From positions 22,506,363-22,570,362 of the forward strand of contig OZ038462.1 in NCBI GenBank assembly GCA_964036295.1: a stretch of DNA of 64,000 nt, in the 5' to 3' direction. This stretch comes from Plumapathes pennacea (taxonomy: Eukaryota > Cnidaria > Anthozoa > Antipatharia > Myriopathidae). This document shows positions 33,843 through 47,239 of this stretch, piece after piece. Both the position numbers and the translations under genes were made by a program. The notes under the pieces were generated by a model. That model made no database searches and was not told the origin of the DNA. It saw only the letters and a program-made list of their open reading frames with translations. Numbering within the stretch: the stretch's first letter is position 1; each line of letters opens with the position of its first letter.

Positions 33843-34645
33843 CTGAGAATATGTTTTAATTGCTTCTCGTGTCAAATAAAATGTTGCAGGGTTGCAGCTA
33901 TAAACTACACTAAACGCTAAAAGGGAAAAAAAAGAAAATTGATTACTTTTGGCATTTTCTAATTATTTGAAAGTACAGCGTGACTTTTTATTTTTGGTCT
34001 CTAGATTTTGACTTTAATAAATAATCATATATTTTTGCTCTTTGACGCGGAAAATGTGTTGCACAAAACAGTATGCGTACGCCATATACTTACGATGCCG
34101 TAAGTAAAGCTTACGACCAATTTCTTTCATACGCCAGTTTTGTGAGTACAGCCCCTGCATGCTAATAAAATTTGCCTGACAAAGCGGTGATGCATTTCGC
34201 TAATGAATGGCTCACAATAATTAAAATATTAAAAAAGTAAATATTCAGGCTCGAAGTACTCAGTTTAGATAGTACATTAGATCATTCGCTTTCTGAATAA
34301 ACTGTCACTACTGCACAAAAACTCATAAAATGAACTATTTTGTTGTTCTAAAAACCATTTTCACTTTTGATGTCAGTTGTTGATGCTCAGATATTCTGGC
34401 GAGACTCGCGACGATCAATTTTATTGGGCAGAGTGGAGGACCACTGTATATTTACTTCACAGCCGCTTATTTATATGGGAATTAAAAAGTATTGTTAGAC
34501 TGAGAGTTTGAGCTGCATTCCCTGTAGAGGAAATGTAACGTTCAGCCTAATTTTCAAGAGCGATAAAAGCACAAGAGTCCTTATTTCGGAGTAAAAACAG
34601 GTTCGCCTGAAACGCAAGTATTGGCGCAAGCGCAAGGATCACTTA

Positions 34646-35311
34646 AGGCCGATTTTCACTAGTGAAGTAAGCGGAGACGGAGACGTAAGACAGTTGCGCG
34701 CGTGTGAAAATTAGCGAACGGAGACGAAAGCGGAGAAGGAAGGAGATGCTATTTTTGGCGTACGGTCGCGCGGTCAGTGGGCTGGGGACATGTTTTTATC
34801 GGCCTCAACATCTTTGTAAACATGGAGGACGACGCTGATAAACTACTCCTGTTTCTTTTCCTGTTCTTGAAGCGGCGGAGGAGGAGACGAGAACTGGCTT
34901 GTCAGAGACAACCAAAGAGATTTTGGGTCAGGGAGATGTTTCTGAAGAGGAAAACCCATGGGCAGTTCGAAAACCTGATAAAAGAAATCAGGTTAAATGA
35001 CATATTTGTTTCTGTTTGGTGGCAAGACGCGTTGGGCATGGGAACTATTAGTATTTTAGCCTCGGGAGACGCCTTCTGATTGGTTGATTCGTTCCGTCTC
35101 CGTCTCCGCTTCCGTTCAATCGATTTTCACAGGAACGTAACCGAAGTAAACGGAGACGGAGACGCAAGAAAAAGAAAGCCTTCCGTTCTGCTTCCTTCAC
35201 CGCTCCCTTCTCCGCTTCCGTCTCCGTTCGCTAATTTTCACACGCGCGCAAGTGTCTTACGTCCCCGTCTCCTTCTCCGTCTCCGCTTACTTCACTATTG
35301 AAAATCGGCCT
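34646..35311 (+). mobile_element. PIF/Harbinger element, 666 bp, with transposase N-terminal fragment
   Basis: Terminal inverted repeats start AGGCCGATTTTCACTAGTGA on the left and, read inward, AGGCCGATTTTCAATAGTGA on the right. They continue with agtaagcggagacggaga. TTA flanks both ends (34643-34645 and 35312-35314), the Harbinger 3-bp target. The plus-strand frame from 34819 encodes MEDDADKLLLFLF, an arginine stretch, then RFWVREMFLKRKTHGQFENL and IKEIRLNDIFVS. This matches the basic N-terminal region of Harbinger-type nucleases; the DDE core is absent. It lies between the two GPCR copies and is deletion-derived. Confidence 0.85.
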
Positions 35312-35319
35312 TTAAGATT

Positions 35320-36240
35320 GTGCTTGCGTTTTTGTTTGAGTCGCTCGTTTTCTGTTGATTCATATTTATAGTGCTAACCTTAATACTTGCGTCAATTGTT
35401 TTAATTTGCTGCTTGTGTTTGCAGTTCATGAAAATGCATGCTGCTGTGCGCATCTTTGTATGTTGAAATCGACGTGAGAAGAACCCGTTGTGATCCCGAT
35501 GTTTTTCTTGTTCTTTGTGAGATTCGAGTTCCTTTCAAGTATTGCTATCGTTAATCCTTAGTAGCGATAATAACATTTTCTTCTCGTTGTCGTTTCTTTG
35601 TACGAACGCTTTTCTCTTTCTTTGAATTCAAGTCTGAACACTAAGACACAGAAAGTGCTTAACAACACGTTTTATTGAATTCTCAGAGTAGGGTGGTATA
35701 TTTTATAATACAGTCATTTGTTCTGTGATACTAAGAAACTAGAACACGATGGGAGCCTTCTTTAATCGCGGTTTAGCGTATGCACATGCTACAACTGTTA
35801 TCAGTCAATAGAAACCCTGAAATATAGATATTGCTGTGTTTATCATACAAGGCGGAATATTACGAGGATAATAATATACATTACAATACAATTTTCTCCA
35901 CAATACTTGAAGACACCCATGCGGTCCGAACATTTATCAAAACTAGATATAATGTCTGTGATAACCAGTGCAGCTGGAAAAATGCTGGATAGGCGCTTAA
36001 ACCACTTTGTATAAAGCTATAACTATATTGTAGTGTATAAGCTTGGTGATGGAATTGAATACTTCCTTCTTTATTGACAAAACATGTTATGAAGGAAATT
36101 TGTATTTACGCATCAGTCCCTAATTCAGAGTAAACTAAAATATAACGTTAGTAAAAGCGGTTTAAGTAAAAAGCCATTTGGTGCAAGTTCTACAATATAC
36201 AACAAAAATCCTGAAAAACAATTTGTCTCTTGTGTAATAA
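35320..36240. other. Intergenic AT-rich DNA, no gene seen
   Basis: Between the Harbinger element and the GPCR pseudogene I see no coding sequence, RNA gene or clear repeat. Confidence 0.5.
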
Positions 36241-36241
36241 C

Positions 36242-37104
36242 CTAATATTTTTTACAAGAAAGCAGTCGCTCCAGTTCTCTTCTGATTTCTCTTTTAAAGA
36301 AAGCGTACGCTACAGGATTGACGGCAGAGTTTAGCAGCTTCAGTAAAGTAAGAAGGATGAAGAGTTTCTGTTTGGAACTCTAAATATAAGAGAGTGTCAA
36401 CTAAGTCTAGTGAACTGCAAATGACGAAGATTGTCACCACAATACCAACCATTTTCGCTGACGCAGTTTCTCGTGCCTTGAACACCACCCTGTGTTGTAT
36501 TCTGTGGTTAAAGTTCAGCCGGGCAACCACTGCAGCGTTTTGTTTTGCGAATCGCCGGATGATGAGAAATATCCGCGCTGTAGCGAATAACAGAAAGACG
36601 CAGACTACAAGGCTGAGAAGAACAATGCACCACCAGACGATCGGTTCCATTATTTCAACCGTTTTTCGTGATACAGCCAACTTCATTACAAGAAGAAGAA
36701 TAACAGGTACAAACGCCACGCTCCACGCCGCAAATATGAGGAGAGCCACGCGCTTCTTTGTCATGTCAAGGCGACGTACCTCAGTGGTTTAACGATGGCA
36801 AGGTAACGGTCCAGTGTTAGTGCGCACAGGTTTGTCACTGAGGCAGAAAGGAAGAAAACCCCAATGGAGAATGCAATAACTATAACTTCATTGGCGCAGT
36901 TTTGATCGGTTACCCAGCATAGAGAAAAACGTGGATAATAAACACTCCGAAACCAAAATCGGCCACCGCAAGTGACAAGACAAACCAGTTCGTTGTTGTT
37001 CTGAGATGTTGCTTCGTTGTGATCAGATAGATAACCAGGCTGTGACCAGCGATGATGACAGCGGTCAAAAGCCATCCGAGAATCAGACTCTAAAGGGGCA
37101 ACAT
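36242..37104 (-). pseudogene. Decayed tandem copy of the class A GPCR
   Basis: Homologous over its whole length to the receptor at 31891-32766, including the start region (37102-37104), TM2 (LSLAVADFG), DRYLAIVKPLRYV and the NSAVNPVAYAFFKREIRREL ending. It is disabled by a TAG at the fifth codon and a stop plus frame change near 36915. Another frame change occurs near 36765 after the DRY helix, and one near 36355 before TM7. The shared 5' flank (37570-38310 versus 33000-33790) shows the whole gene unit was duplicated. Confidence 0.88.
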
Positions 37105-38320
37105 TTTGCTCGAGATTCAGAAAAAAACACGGACGCCAAGCTGAGCTGATGGAAAAATTATGTATCCTGTAGAACCTTTCGACAAGCAGAAGATTATTTA
37201 CTGTTACAAGGCAAGATGGTGTGAAAACTACAACAGCAAAACAAGATACGTCAAGCAGAAAAATAACCTGTGCGAGTACTGAATTATTAGAATCTAATGA
37301 ATTTACTGCCAAAAGATGATGTAGAAGTATCCCGGTTTTTGTAAGTAATATATTATTTTCCGAACTGAGAATTTTTGTATTGTAAGCAGCGCATAGGATA
37401 TCACAATTAAAATTATACTTGAAACAGGCATTCGGTTGTGGCACAAATGCTGTTTCTTCAAATTTTCTGTTTACAGCGAGTTTAATTTCTGCAGCTTGGC
37501 CAATTGTTTCATTTCATGCGCAAGTCGAGCGGCACTTTATTCTAATTAAACAACCAAGCCAATTAACCATGAATCTTACTTACCCTTTTGTTTTTTAAGT
37601 TGTTCTTTAGAGCTTCGTTCGTGTAGCGTATTTGGCTATCAGCAGGGACTGTTTATTACTTAACATACCTCTCGTCATATATTCGTAGAGCGCTTGACAA
37701 GTCTTATCAAATGATCAGTCGTGATGTTCATCCATTGGTCTCTTCATTTGTCGCAGCTGGAACAGCGACCATGTGGTTTGCAGGCATTGATGGAACATAC
37801 ATATCAAATTAAATATTTGAAAGAAGCGGAAATCTAAACAAGTCTTTTTCTTGTTTTTCTTGTTGTTTAATAAAAACTCGGCTAATAGTTTTCTAGTTCT
37901 TCTTGCCCAAAAACATAAGGGGCATGTTTGCTTTCTAGTGCCAACTTGACAGCGACTTAATCATTTAACTCATTTATCCGTTAAGGAACATGCACGCTTA
38001 ATTCACTTGTCAAACTTTTTGTCGCAGGTTTTTTCTAGTTCTGAAGGTGCAAGATAGAAGATTACCGCAGTCGAAACGAACCATCAAGCGCTTGGAAGTG
38101 GCAAATGAGTCGAAAAATTATTTGCGCTTTACACCAAGCTGTTTTTCCTTTTTATCTTATTGAATGACAGTTCCTAAAACCGCTCCAAAGGTTTTGGCAA
38201 TTTGGACACAGAAACTTTGCATAATAAACAGAACGACCAAAGCAAACAACGGAAACTTACTCATCCCACTCCTGTTCGTCTGTTATTTCCCGCGGTGTTC
38301 TTTATCAAATCATCTATTTA

Positions 38321-39164
38321 TCCCCCGAGCAAAGCGAGGGTTTACTAAACGTGACAGCATTTGATCGAGTGAATGTTCGTCTGTCATTCAGTCATTCAGT
38401 CAGTCAAGGCAGACAACACTTCATGTAAAGACTAACGGAAAACTATTCTACTCCTTATAAGTTCGTTCCTTTCGTAATTGCGTTCACAATATTTCAAATG
38501 AATTTGAAAACTGGAAAACTTAAAACAGAACGGTCTCGCGAAGCTCGTCTTCAAATAAGAAGGGAACAGGCACGGGCAAGGCGAAATCGTGAAACGATCG
38601 AACAGCGCCAAATCCGTCTAGAGAAAAGACGACAAACATGTTATAACCGACAGCATCATGAACAGAAACGTGCCGAAGAAACGGCTCCGTAAAGGGAATA
38701 GCGCTTGAAAGCAAATCGGGTGCTTCAGACGTCGTTTTGTGTTAAACTCAGATACTTATTCAGAAAGGACAAGCAACAAAGGTCAGTCAGTGGAAATCGA
38801 ACAATCACCGTGACAAATATATTCTATCCCGTATCTTGTAACAACAAGTTCCCGTACTACGGCGGTCGACTATTAAACTTCAAAATTCAAGTATTAAATT
38901 TTGAGAACGTTGCTTGGCAGACTGTATGAATTAATTTGACGCGCCGACCATGGGAAATACATACGGCGTCACGCAATCGACACATTTTTCAACGCAAAAG
39001 TATAACACACTATTCTCTCCTTCCTTTACGTGTAGCACTTGACTTCGAAGAAAAGATTGCGTCAACATTTCGGTAAAACAAAGGCTGCTCTTGCTGAGCA
39101 GTACGAAAGTAAAAGTCCAATCAATGGCAGAGCGAGGGGGTATCTGCGATTATCGTATTTCTAG
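38321..39164 (+). mobile_element. Short Helitron with A|TC...CTAG|T borders
   Basis: Begins TCCCCCGAGCAAAGCGAGGG directly after an A and ends cgattatcgtatttCTAG directly before a T, exactly the Helitron insertion rule. The element is 844 bp long. A 64-codon frame (38498-38692) reads RSREARLQIRREQARARRN, then RETIEQRQIRLEKRRQTCYN. This is the style of the charged N-terminal part of Helitron replication/helicase proteins. The helicase and nuclease domains are absent. It inserted into the 5' flank of the GPCR pseudogene. Confidence 0.7.
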
Positions 39165-39479
39165 TAAAAAGTATTATTAGAAGCCAAGATTTAAAAGGGT
39201 ACTGCCAAGGAAAATGTCCAACATCATATGGCGTTCATTAGAAAATGTTCTTAGAATTCTATAGCGTGCGCTATAAACAACTGCTAAACACAACATTATT
39301 TGCAGATGAAATTTTATCAACCTTCATTCATTCACACAAATTTTATTGCTTGTCACATGACTGGCTGTGCTGGAAAACAAAATGTGACACCAATTTTTTT
39401 TTTTTTTTTTTTTTGCCTGCACTTGTTGATACGATAAACATTCTACTCGTTTGCCGCCACATTAAGTTTTGGTACGTCG

Positions 39480-39660
39480 GCAATCACTGCGCATGCCCAG
39501 CGGTTCATTACCTCTGCCCTGTACGTGTATCTGGTTTGTTTGTCTGCAGAGAAGACGCAACGCAGCTCGCCGTAGCTGCGGTATTCTGAATGCGTAAATG
39601 ATGGGATTTACCATGGAATTGGCCAACATGAGAAGTGTTAAGGAGCACTTTGTGGGTAAC
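39480..39660 (-). pseudogene. Fragment of a third class A GPCR (TM7 and tail)
   Basis: Minus-strand frame with LTLLMLANSMVNPIIYAFRI and PQLRRAALRLLCR: a TM7 with NPIIY followed by a helix-8-like basic tail. Nothing upstream resembles TM1-TM6, and the frame begins in unrelated sequence. It differs clearly from the two receptors at 31.9 and 36.2 kb, so it derives from another receptor subtype. Confidence 0.7.
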
Positions 39661-40740
39661 TCCGCAGATTTTAGTTGCAGGGGAAACTCGCTTCGCTCAG
39701 CCACCGAAGGGACTACCAACTCCTTCTCTTGAACAGGTCGCGTTTATTGCCAGACGAAGTCTAAGCGTAAAAGACCTCGATGTACAAAAGTCGGTCCGTA
39801 TATATAAGAAAAAGGACGCTAAAACTTAATTAAAACCTAGCACACAATTTCTGGAGTTAATTACTCACTATTACGCATACAAAACTCTCGCTATTGTTGA
39901 AACCGAAGCCGCGAGAGCACGTACCATCTCTGATCTTATTTTAGGTGACTTTTCAGGATCCTGGACTGGTCACTACGAGCATCTTTGGTTCGCGAAGTGT
40001 TGGGACCAGGAAAGCTAAGCTAAACCCTTAGGGTCACAGGTGCATCTTCGAGGTCGAGTACTATATTAATTTTTCCAACAAAGGTTTTGTTGAACAAAGG
40101 AACCTAAGTTCGTCATTTAAACGAGGGTCTAAGCAAACATTCGATATTCCCAAGCGCGCAATCTATAAAACTAAAACCTCACGCATTACTCTATCACTCA
40201 AACAAAGAGCACAGTATCGTCATCATACATTATTGAAAGTAGCCGAACACAAAAAGAAATTTAGTCAAACCAAACCTCACGAACTAAAAACATGTGTACG
40301 TCATACGTTACTTTATAATTAAACAGGTGGCTGGGCCAGAATATATGAAAATTTTACAATAGTTAAAAACTCTTTCAAAACAAGTGAATTACCCAATGGT
40401 ATCGAGCTTGACAGGTCACATCTTACAAGTGCGATTTGTTTTCATGGCGGACTGTCTTTGTCCTGATGTGGATACATTCATCGAGTTGGAATGGCTAACT
40501 TGACTTTTAAAGCTGTATTCTGCACTCGGGATGAAATGTCATAAAACTGTATGTCCATATTTGGCAATGCTCGCCAAATGTTAACAGCTGTGACCCGTCA
40601 AGCTTGCACGCACGCGCATTTGATGCACACTGCTCATTCGAGTCTTTGCTTTGATACTAACACTATTAAAATGCTTACAAATCTTTGTGATGAGTTTTGT
40701 GGCTACGTTCGGTGTTCCCATGGCTACGAACCTCTCATAC
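39661..40740. other. Intergenic, no gene seen
   Basis: No recognisable coding or RNA features. A coral-type short repeat (gaggatattacacggcggca) occurs further on at 40950-41060, inside the last SLC28 intron. Confidence 0.5.
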
Positions 40741-40745
40741 GGTGT

Positions 40746-43700
40746 TTATGAGGCAACTGTGGCTGTTGTGGGGGCAACTGTGGCATTTATAAGAGCAGCT
40801 GCTTCGTATCTGCTGGGATCGTACAGTACACCTGAGAATTGGAACAGAACAAAAAACAGCGGACGATATTATATTTGAATTTATAGGATTAAGTGAACAG
40901 TACGCGCGATCTGATTGGTCAACGCTGACAAATGCCGCGTGCATTATATAGAGGATATTACACGGCGGCACGAAGATATTAATTATATTTTCGAGCGGTA
41001 AAAATATTGTTTTTACGACGAGAAATATAATTCATATCTTTAAGACGCAGTGCAATTTTCTTTTTAATATATAGACAAGAGTGTTTTGCAAGAAAATGCA
41101 CAAGCAACCGTGCAAAAACTGGAAATGATGCCATCGATATCCTCACTAGTGGATATATGGAAATTATACCACTCGGGTCCCGGATGTAGTTTCGTATGGA
41201 TTTTACGCAGAGTGTATTTCTCAGTAAAACACTCGTATCTATATAATAAAATTCGTTATAAGATAAGATAGAGAGTAGTAAACGCTTACGAATCCGCGTG
41301 CATTATACTTCAACATAGCACACACGTGTTAATTTGAAGTCGACTTGCGTCAAACTCGATTATCTTTTTTCTCGTACTTGTAAAATAAGTTATCGTGAGC
41401 GTGCTATGTTAAGTCGATCAGAATCACTTGGGAATTTAAGACAACAAGAGTGTGGAGAAGCATTCCACGGAGTCGTCTTTCTCCACACTTCTCTCTTGTT
41501 CTTTCAAATCCCCGCACGTTTTCTATAGCTCAACACAGCATGCTGACAAGTGTTTTCCTTAATTGGTCGTTTTATTTTGTGACATACCAGCGACGCACGC
41601 GGTCATAAAACACGCCATTGAGCCCGCGAGCAACGCTCGCAAAGCAACGGTCGCCATGTCACCACGCCTGCCCGGCGCCATGGGACCCAGTCCCCCTAGC
41701 TGAATGCCGATGGCGCTAAAGTTTGAGAAACCACACAGTGCGTAGGTGGCGATGATCTCAGAACGGATCTGTTGGACAAATCAGACGAAGATGAGTTGCA
41801 ATGACTTGCTCCACATTAAAAAAAATGACTACGCATGATCCTGCCCGCCCACCCCACTCAAATACGTTCATGACGTCACTTCCGTTGGTCAGCATTCGTC
41901 GCCATTACATTGTAACTCGGTCTGACTCGCTCGTGTACAAACCCCGTTTTTCTTGTGCACAAATTATGTTATAGAGGTTTTACGAGCTTCTAAACTGCAA
42001 AATCTGCAATTTGCAGTTTTTATGCAATGACCGCTGACTCCAGAATAAGGTGACCGCCTGGCCGAAGACTCCGGCGTATTTCCGCGATGTCGAGGAACAC
42101 GCTAAAAGAGCAGAAAAAGACAGACGCAAACGGACAGACACAGAGACCAACACAGAGGCCGAGATACTCAACAGACAAATAGCGACGACGTTTTCTCGCA
42201 CTGCTACTTGGAACCTTCTTCAATATGAAAACAATTGTAATAAATTTTAGATTCTGAGCTAACTTGAACGGGTTTTCTGGCGGATTCTGCGCCTGGCGCT
42301 GCGTGACTTAGGTTTTTGGTTTCACGAAAGACAATCAAAAACTGCTCTGTAGTTTTATAGTATCATTTTTCTAAGGCTCCGGTAGTTGAGTTCCACAACT
42401 TTTCAGTCAATCTTATGACGAAAACATACACAAGAGGCACAGACAGAAACATACACAGACGCTCGGAAAATGAACCACAGAGGGGTGGAGTGGGGACTAA
42501 CCGAAATCGTACGACCATCAAGAGATTCCCTCCTGTTCTTGATGTATCCTGACAGCTGGATGTAAGCCACGAACTCATTTAAAAACGTCTTGATGCCGAT
42601 CAGTTGTGCCACTATGTCACAATCCTCCCACTTGACGCCCATCATGAAGGCCAGGGGCCTCAGCACGTAGGAGCAGATATACTGGGAAGAGATAAAAGAG
42701 AGAATGTCAAGACAAAAGATGACTGGGAAACGTCCATAAGGAAGACCACACTGGCCTCAGCACATTGGAGCAGAAGAACTGGGAAGAGATTAAAGACTAA
42801 AGGACTGGGAAACGTCCATAAGGAAGGCCACAGGTCTCAGCACATTGGAACAGATGGACTGGGAAGAGATAAAGACTAAAGGACTGGGAAACGTCCACAA
42901 GGAAGGCCACAACGCGTGCACATTGGGACCTGGTGCCCACTTCAGTGCCTGAGCACAAGGTCACAGGCATTGTGCCCGAATCACAGTAGTGCCAAGTGAG
43001 AATCGTACTCCGGCACAATGATTAGGCACTAAATGTGAACGTAGCCATTTGACTTCGAAAAAAATGGCGGAACACCAGAAATAGCGGACACTGAAACAAA
43101 AGGAAAAACATGACAATTATGGCAGTCACTTGCACAAGCCCTACATCAAAGTAGGCATGGATTTCTTCTTACCTCGAAGGTGAACTCGGGATGCCCCACC
43201 ATGGATCCAAGCCAAGATAGCGTCGCATTGAAAAAAGCTAAGAAAGCCAAAAAGGCGATCAAATTGGCCGCGATATTTGCCACAAGCGCGATGGAAATGC
43301 TCGCTCCTTTGGCGGCTGCTTCAAGAACATTGCGTTCATCACTACAGGTGCAGAACAGAAAGCAAAGGAAAATTAAAACCTATTTGCGCACTGGAAGTAC
43401 ATATTTCTACCAATAAAGTGCATAACTTCTGAACGTTTGACAAACATAGAGTTAGGTTAAGGTTTCAGCCCCCCATCGCCCCCCTTTCCTAATGTTCGTA
43501 ATAACTACTTTCCAGCAATTTTTTTTATTAAAATGGCATCGATTGACGAAGCATAGGCATGTTTTATATCGCACTGTTTGTTATTAAACTGTCCAGTTGT
43601 CTCTACAGTAAAACCTCACTATCTCGAACTCTCAAGGGAACCGAGAAATAGTTCGAGATAGCGGGGTTTTACTATAATACTGTCTGTTATTGATAAAAAT

Positions 43701-46700
43701 AATTAATTGGCAAACATTACTGCGCCATCATTGACATCACAGGTGTTTTGATATTTTTGAACGAAACCAATTGATTACGAAACGGCCAACGGGGTCTCAA
43801 TTTCTTGAAATTTTGCTTCAAAATTTTGTTATGATCTTTCATATTTTACCACTTGATAAACTTACGGAGCATACATTAAAAAGTTTATAAAAGATTTTAA
43901 AGTAAAATTTCAAAATTATGAGAACTCTCTTGTAGGCCCCATATTGAGGGACATTAAGTTAAAATATATATAGTCTAGGGCGCCATTAATTGTTCCGATT
44001 CGGTTATTTAGTATTGCTTCAGCCTAATGTTTAAAAAAAAGGTGTCTCAACACTTGCAGTTGGTTCCCCGCCTCACCCTTCCCCATCCAGTGTATAGGCA
44101 ATCCCCTTAGTACCCCTCCACAGTATAAATTCGACCACTGACCTGTCGGGGAGCTCGATATCATCCTCGTGCAACGTCTCTGGTTCCTCGGTCTCCGGAT
44201 AAAGGAGTTTGGAAATTGCAAGAGCAGCAGGAGCCGACATCACTGAGGCGCTCAACAGATGCGAGGCGGACACGCCAAACCCAATGAACGCGGCCAACAC
44301 ACCACCGGCGATGGTCGCGAAACCTCCAGTCATGATTGCATGTATTTCAGACATTGTGCAATACTGCAGAAATGGGCGCACCAAAAGTGGGGCTTCCGTC
44401 TACAGACAGAGAGAGAGAGAGAGAGACGTAAGCAATGCCAAGGGTACCTTGCGATGAGTTTTAAAGCTTTATTACCATCTTTCCCAGACTGTGCAAGTCT
44501 CCGCTCAAGAACATCGTGACAACAATGTATATATTGAGTAGTCACACCTTTAGGTTTCACTGTATGGTCGAGGAATTGGAAGTGAGGGCAATGCTATTAG
44601 ATTGTGATCATTTCATTTGGTCATATGCACCTTCAGGTTTTAGGAATTTAAAGCATGGCCACTTAAGCAGAATCAAACTCAAACTAAAATAAAGCTCTCT
44701 CGAGCAAGGAATGTTTTCTCAAAATTCCGAGGGTTAAAGAAAAATATACATACACGGTAAGCGCGTTGTGCTGCTTTTAAAGAATAACCATGCCTCATTT
44801 TGTTTTGCCGTTCTCAGTTGTAAACATGTCTTTAACCAAGAACAGCACGCGTTATAAACATGGTTTTCAACCAATGAGAGGGTGCGTACTGTCCAAGTAT
44901 TTGTCCCACGTTACCTGTCCGATGAAGATGTTTCCAGCGGCGTTGAGGGACTCCACGGCAGACGTGCCCATGGTAACTTGCATCAGCCATGCGATTTTCT
45001 TGATGACAATTTGCATCAATCCAATGTAGTAACAAACGGAAATGAAGGAACTAAAGAACACAATGGTCGGAAGGACCTGCAAGAGAGCACTTGTTAATCC
45101 CTCGACTCTTGCTGAGCTCAGGATACAAATTCTCCGCACCACCCAATATGAAAATGTATGAGAAATAAAGTGAGAGTTTGGTGTTCGATCAGCTTACTTC
45201 AGCGAGCAAAGTGAAACTCTGAGAGAACGTTGAAGTCGATCTCAATAATCTCACTCGACCGCAATGCTTCGCGCGTTGTAATTGTTTTCATCCGGAGACT
45301 TGACATTCGACAAACAAATCAACGCCCAAATCATATAGAAACAAGACTTACTAGGTCTACTGCGTCAAAAAATTGTGATTGTGTAAGATTGTGATGTCAA
45401 GCGGAAGATCCCGCTAACGAAGTCGGAGCGCCCAAAGCATCATGGGAAACGCAAACACAAAGAGATCCCGGATGCGAACATAAACGGCAACCACGAACGA
45501 CGAACAGGATGTACAAAAACAGTACCAACGCGAAATTGAACGGCATCAGGACAATCTGGTCGTCATTAGAAACGAAAAAGCAAAAGGAAGAAAGGAAGTT
45601 TTATGGTTACCGTACCTTAAATGCGAAAAAGTGCACTTTGTAGTTTTCTCCGAATACAAACGCAGATCCCACATCGGTGTATTCCAGGAAAATTTGTACT
45701 TCATCACCGAGAGCCTTGAAGGCCTTGAAGCCAGCTTCTGTTCTTAGAATCAACAAACCAAAGATGAACTGAAGACCGAGGCCCCAGATAACCGGACGCC
45801 ATTTTACCTATTGGAAGGAAATACGTTGTATTGTAAAACTTGATGTAGACATTCAGGTTATGATGGTGATTGAGATGGTGATGACAATGTTATGGTGACT
45901 GGTGATGATGATAATCGTAATCATAATGGTGATATCATCATGATAATGATGCTCATTTGGTGATGATGGGTGATGATAACGGTTGCGATGAGGTGATGAT
46001 GGCGACAATGATGATGGTGATAGTTATGATAATGATACTAAGAATAATGATAATGGTGATGATTACGGCAGTGATAATGATAATGGTGATGGTAGTGCTA
46101 CAAGATAATAATTGAAAACATATTTCGTTTGTAAACATTGGTATGTAAACATTACCCTTCGGCGTCTCTTAGAGCAAATCCAACAGAACGCGACGCAAAG
46201 CAGCAATCCACCCACAGAAATAAATCGTTCTTTTTCTTTAGCTGTATCAAGTCCAAACAAGAGCCCCAGCAGAATCAAAAAGATCACAAGCAGTACCCTG
46301 CGAAAAACAAATTGTCAGTAATATGATATCAGCAAAATAAAATCGGTCCATAACTCAATACGATTATCGGCCGTGCGGTCACCCTATTTTTGATTCAGCG
46401 GTCATCCTACAAAACTGTGGATTCAAGCTGCACATTTTGTTGTCAGTGTAACGTTCGTAAAACGTCAAGACGTAGCCAAGAAACTCATTACTAGGACTTT
46501 ATACCCAATATAAGTTAGTTCGATGCATTTTCTATAACAAAATGCCGTGCATAAAGAAAAAAGAGGCTGGCATTAACACGATGTGAAATTTTACCTCGAT
46601 CTAGAAGAAGTTACTAGATAGCAATGGCGAGGGACACTGATCTTCGACACTTTACTTACCAGCGTAACCAATACCACTGCTCCTGAAGAACATCCACAAC

Positions 46701-47193
46701 AGGCTTGATAGCAGCATGGTAGATTTGCCTCCCAAACCGGTCCCGGATAATCATATACACCATGCAGAACCACAAGAACATAGTAAGAAAAAAGAGCCAC
46801 TTGACTTTGTCAAAGCCACTATATGCTATGGCCACGATGGAGTAAATGAACAGCATTATAGTGATGGGGATTACGACGAGAGAGAAAGAATGCTTCCTCC
46901 AGATTTCAGCAAACTTGGATCTCTCTGGAACATTGTCCCAGTTGCTTTGTGGCGATGGTGAGGCCATAGAGTCCTTTGATTGCTTGAAATCTTCGAGCTC
47001 GAGGGGATCTTGCTGCGTGTAGAAAAAGTGAGTGTCATGCAATACTAGTGGTAAAGTGTGACGGCACAAAATGATATTTTGTTCTGAATAAACAACAAAC
47101 AAATATCAGAACATAAATATCTGATAAAATAACAGTATCAGATAAAATAACAGTGATGATGATGATGATGATGATGTCGAGGATGATGACGAC

Positions 47194-47239
<46 letters not shown>

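Noticed and set aside
36394-36792. 132-codon plus-strand frame
   Set aside because: It is antisense to the GPCR pseudogene.
42604-42879. Plus-strand frame with EDKD/LGRDK repeats
   Set aside because: Antisense to SLC28 exon 8 and a short tandem repeat beside it (ggactgggaaacgtccayaa).
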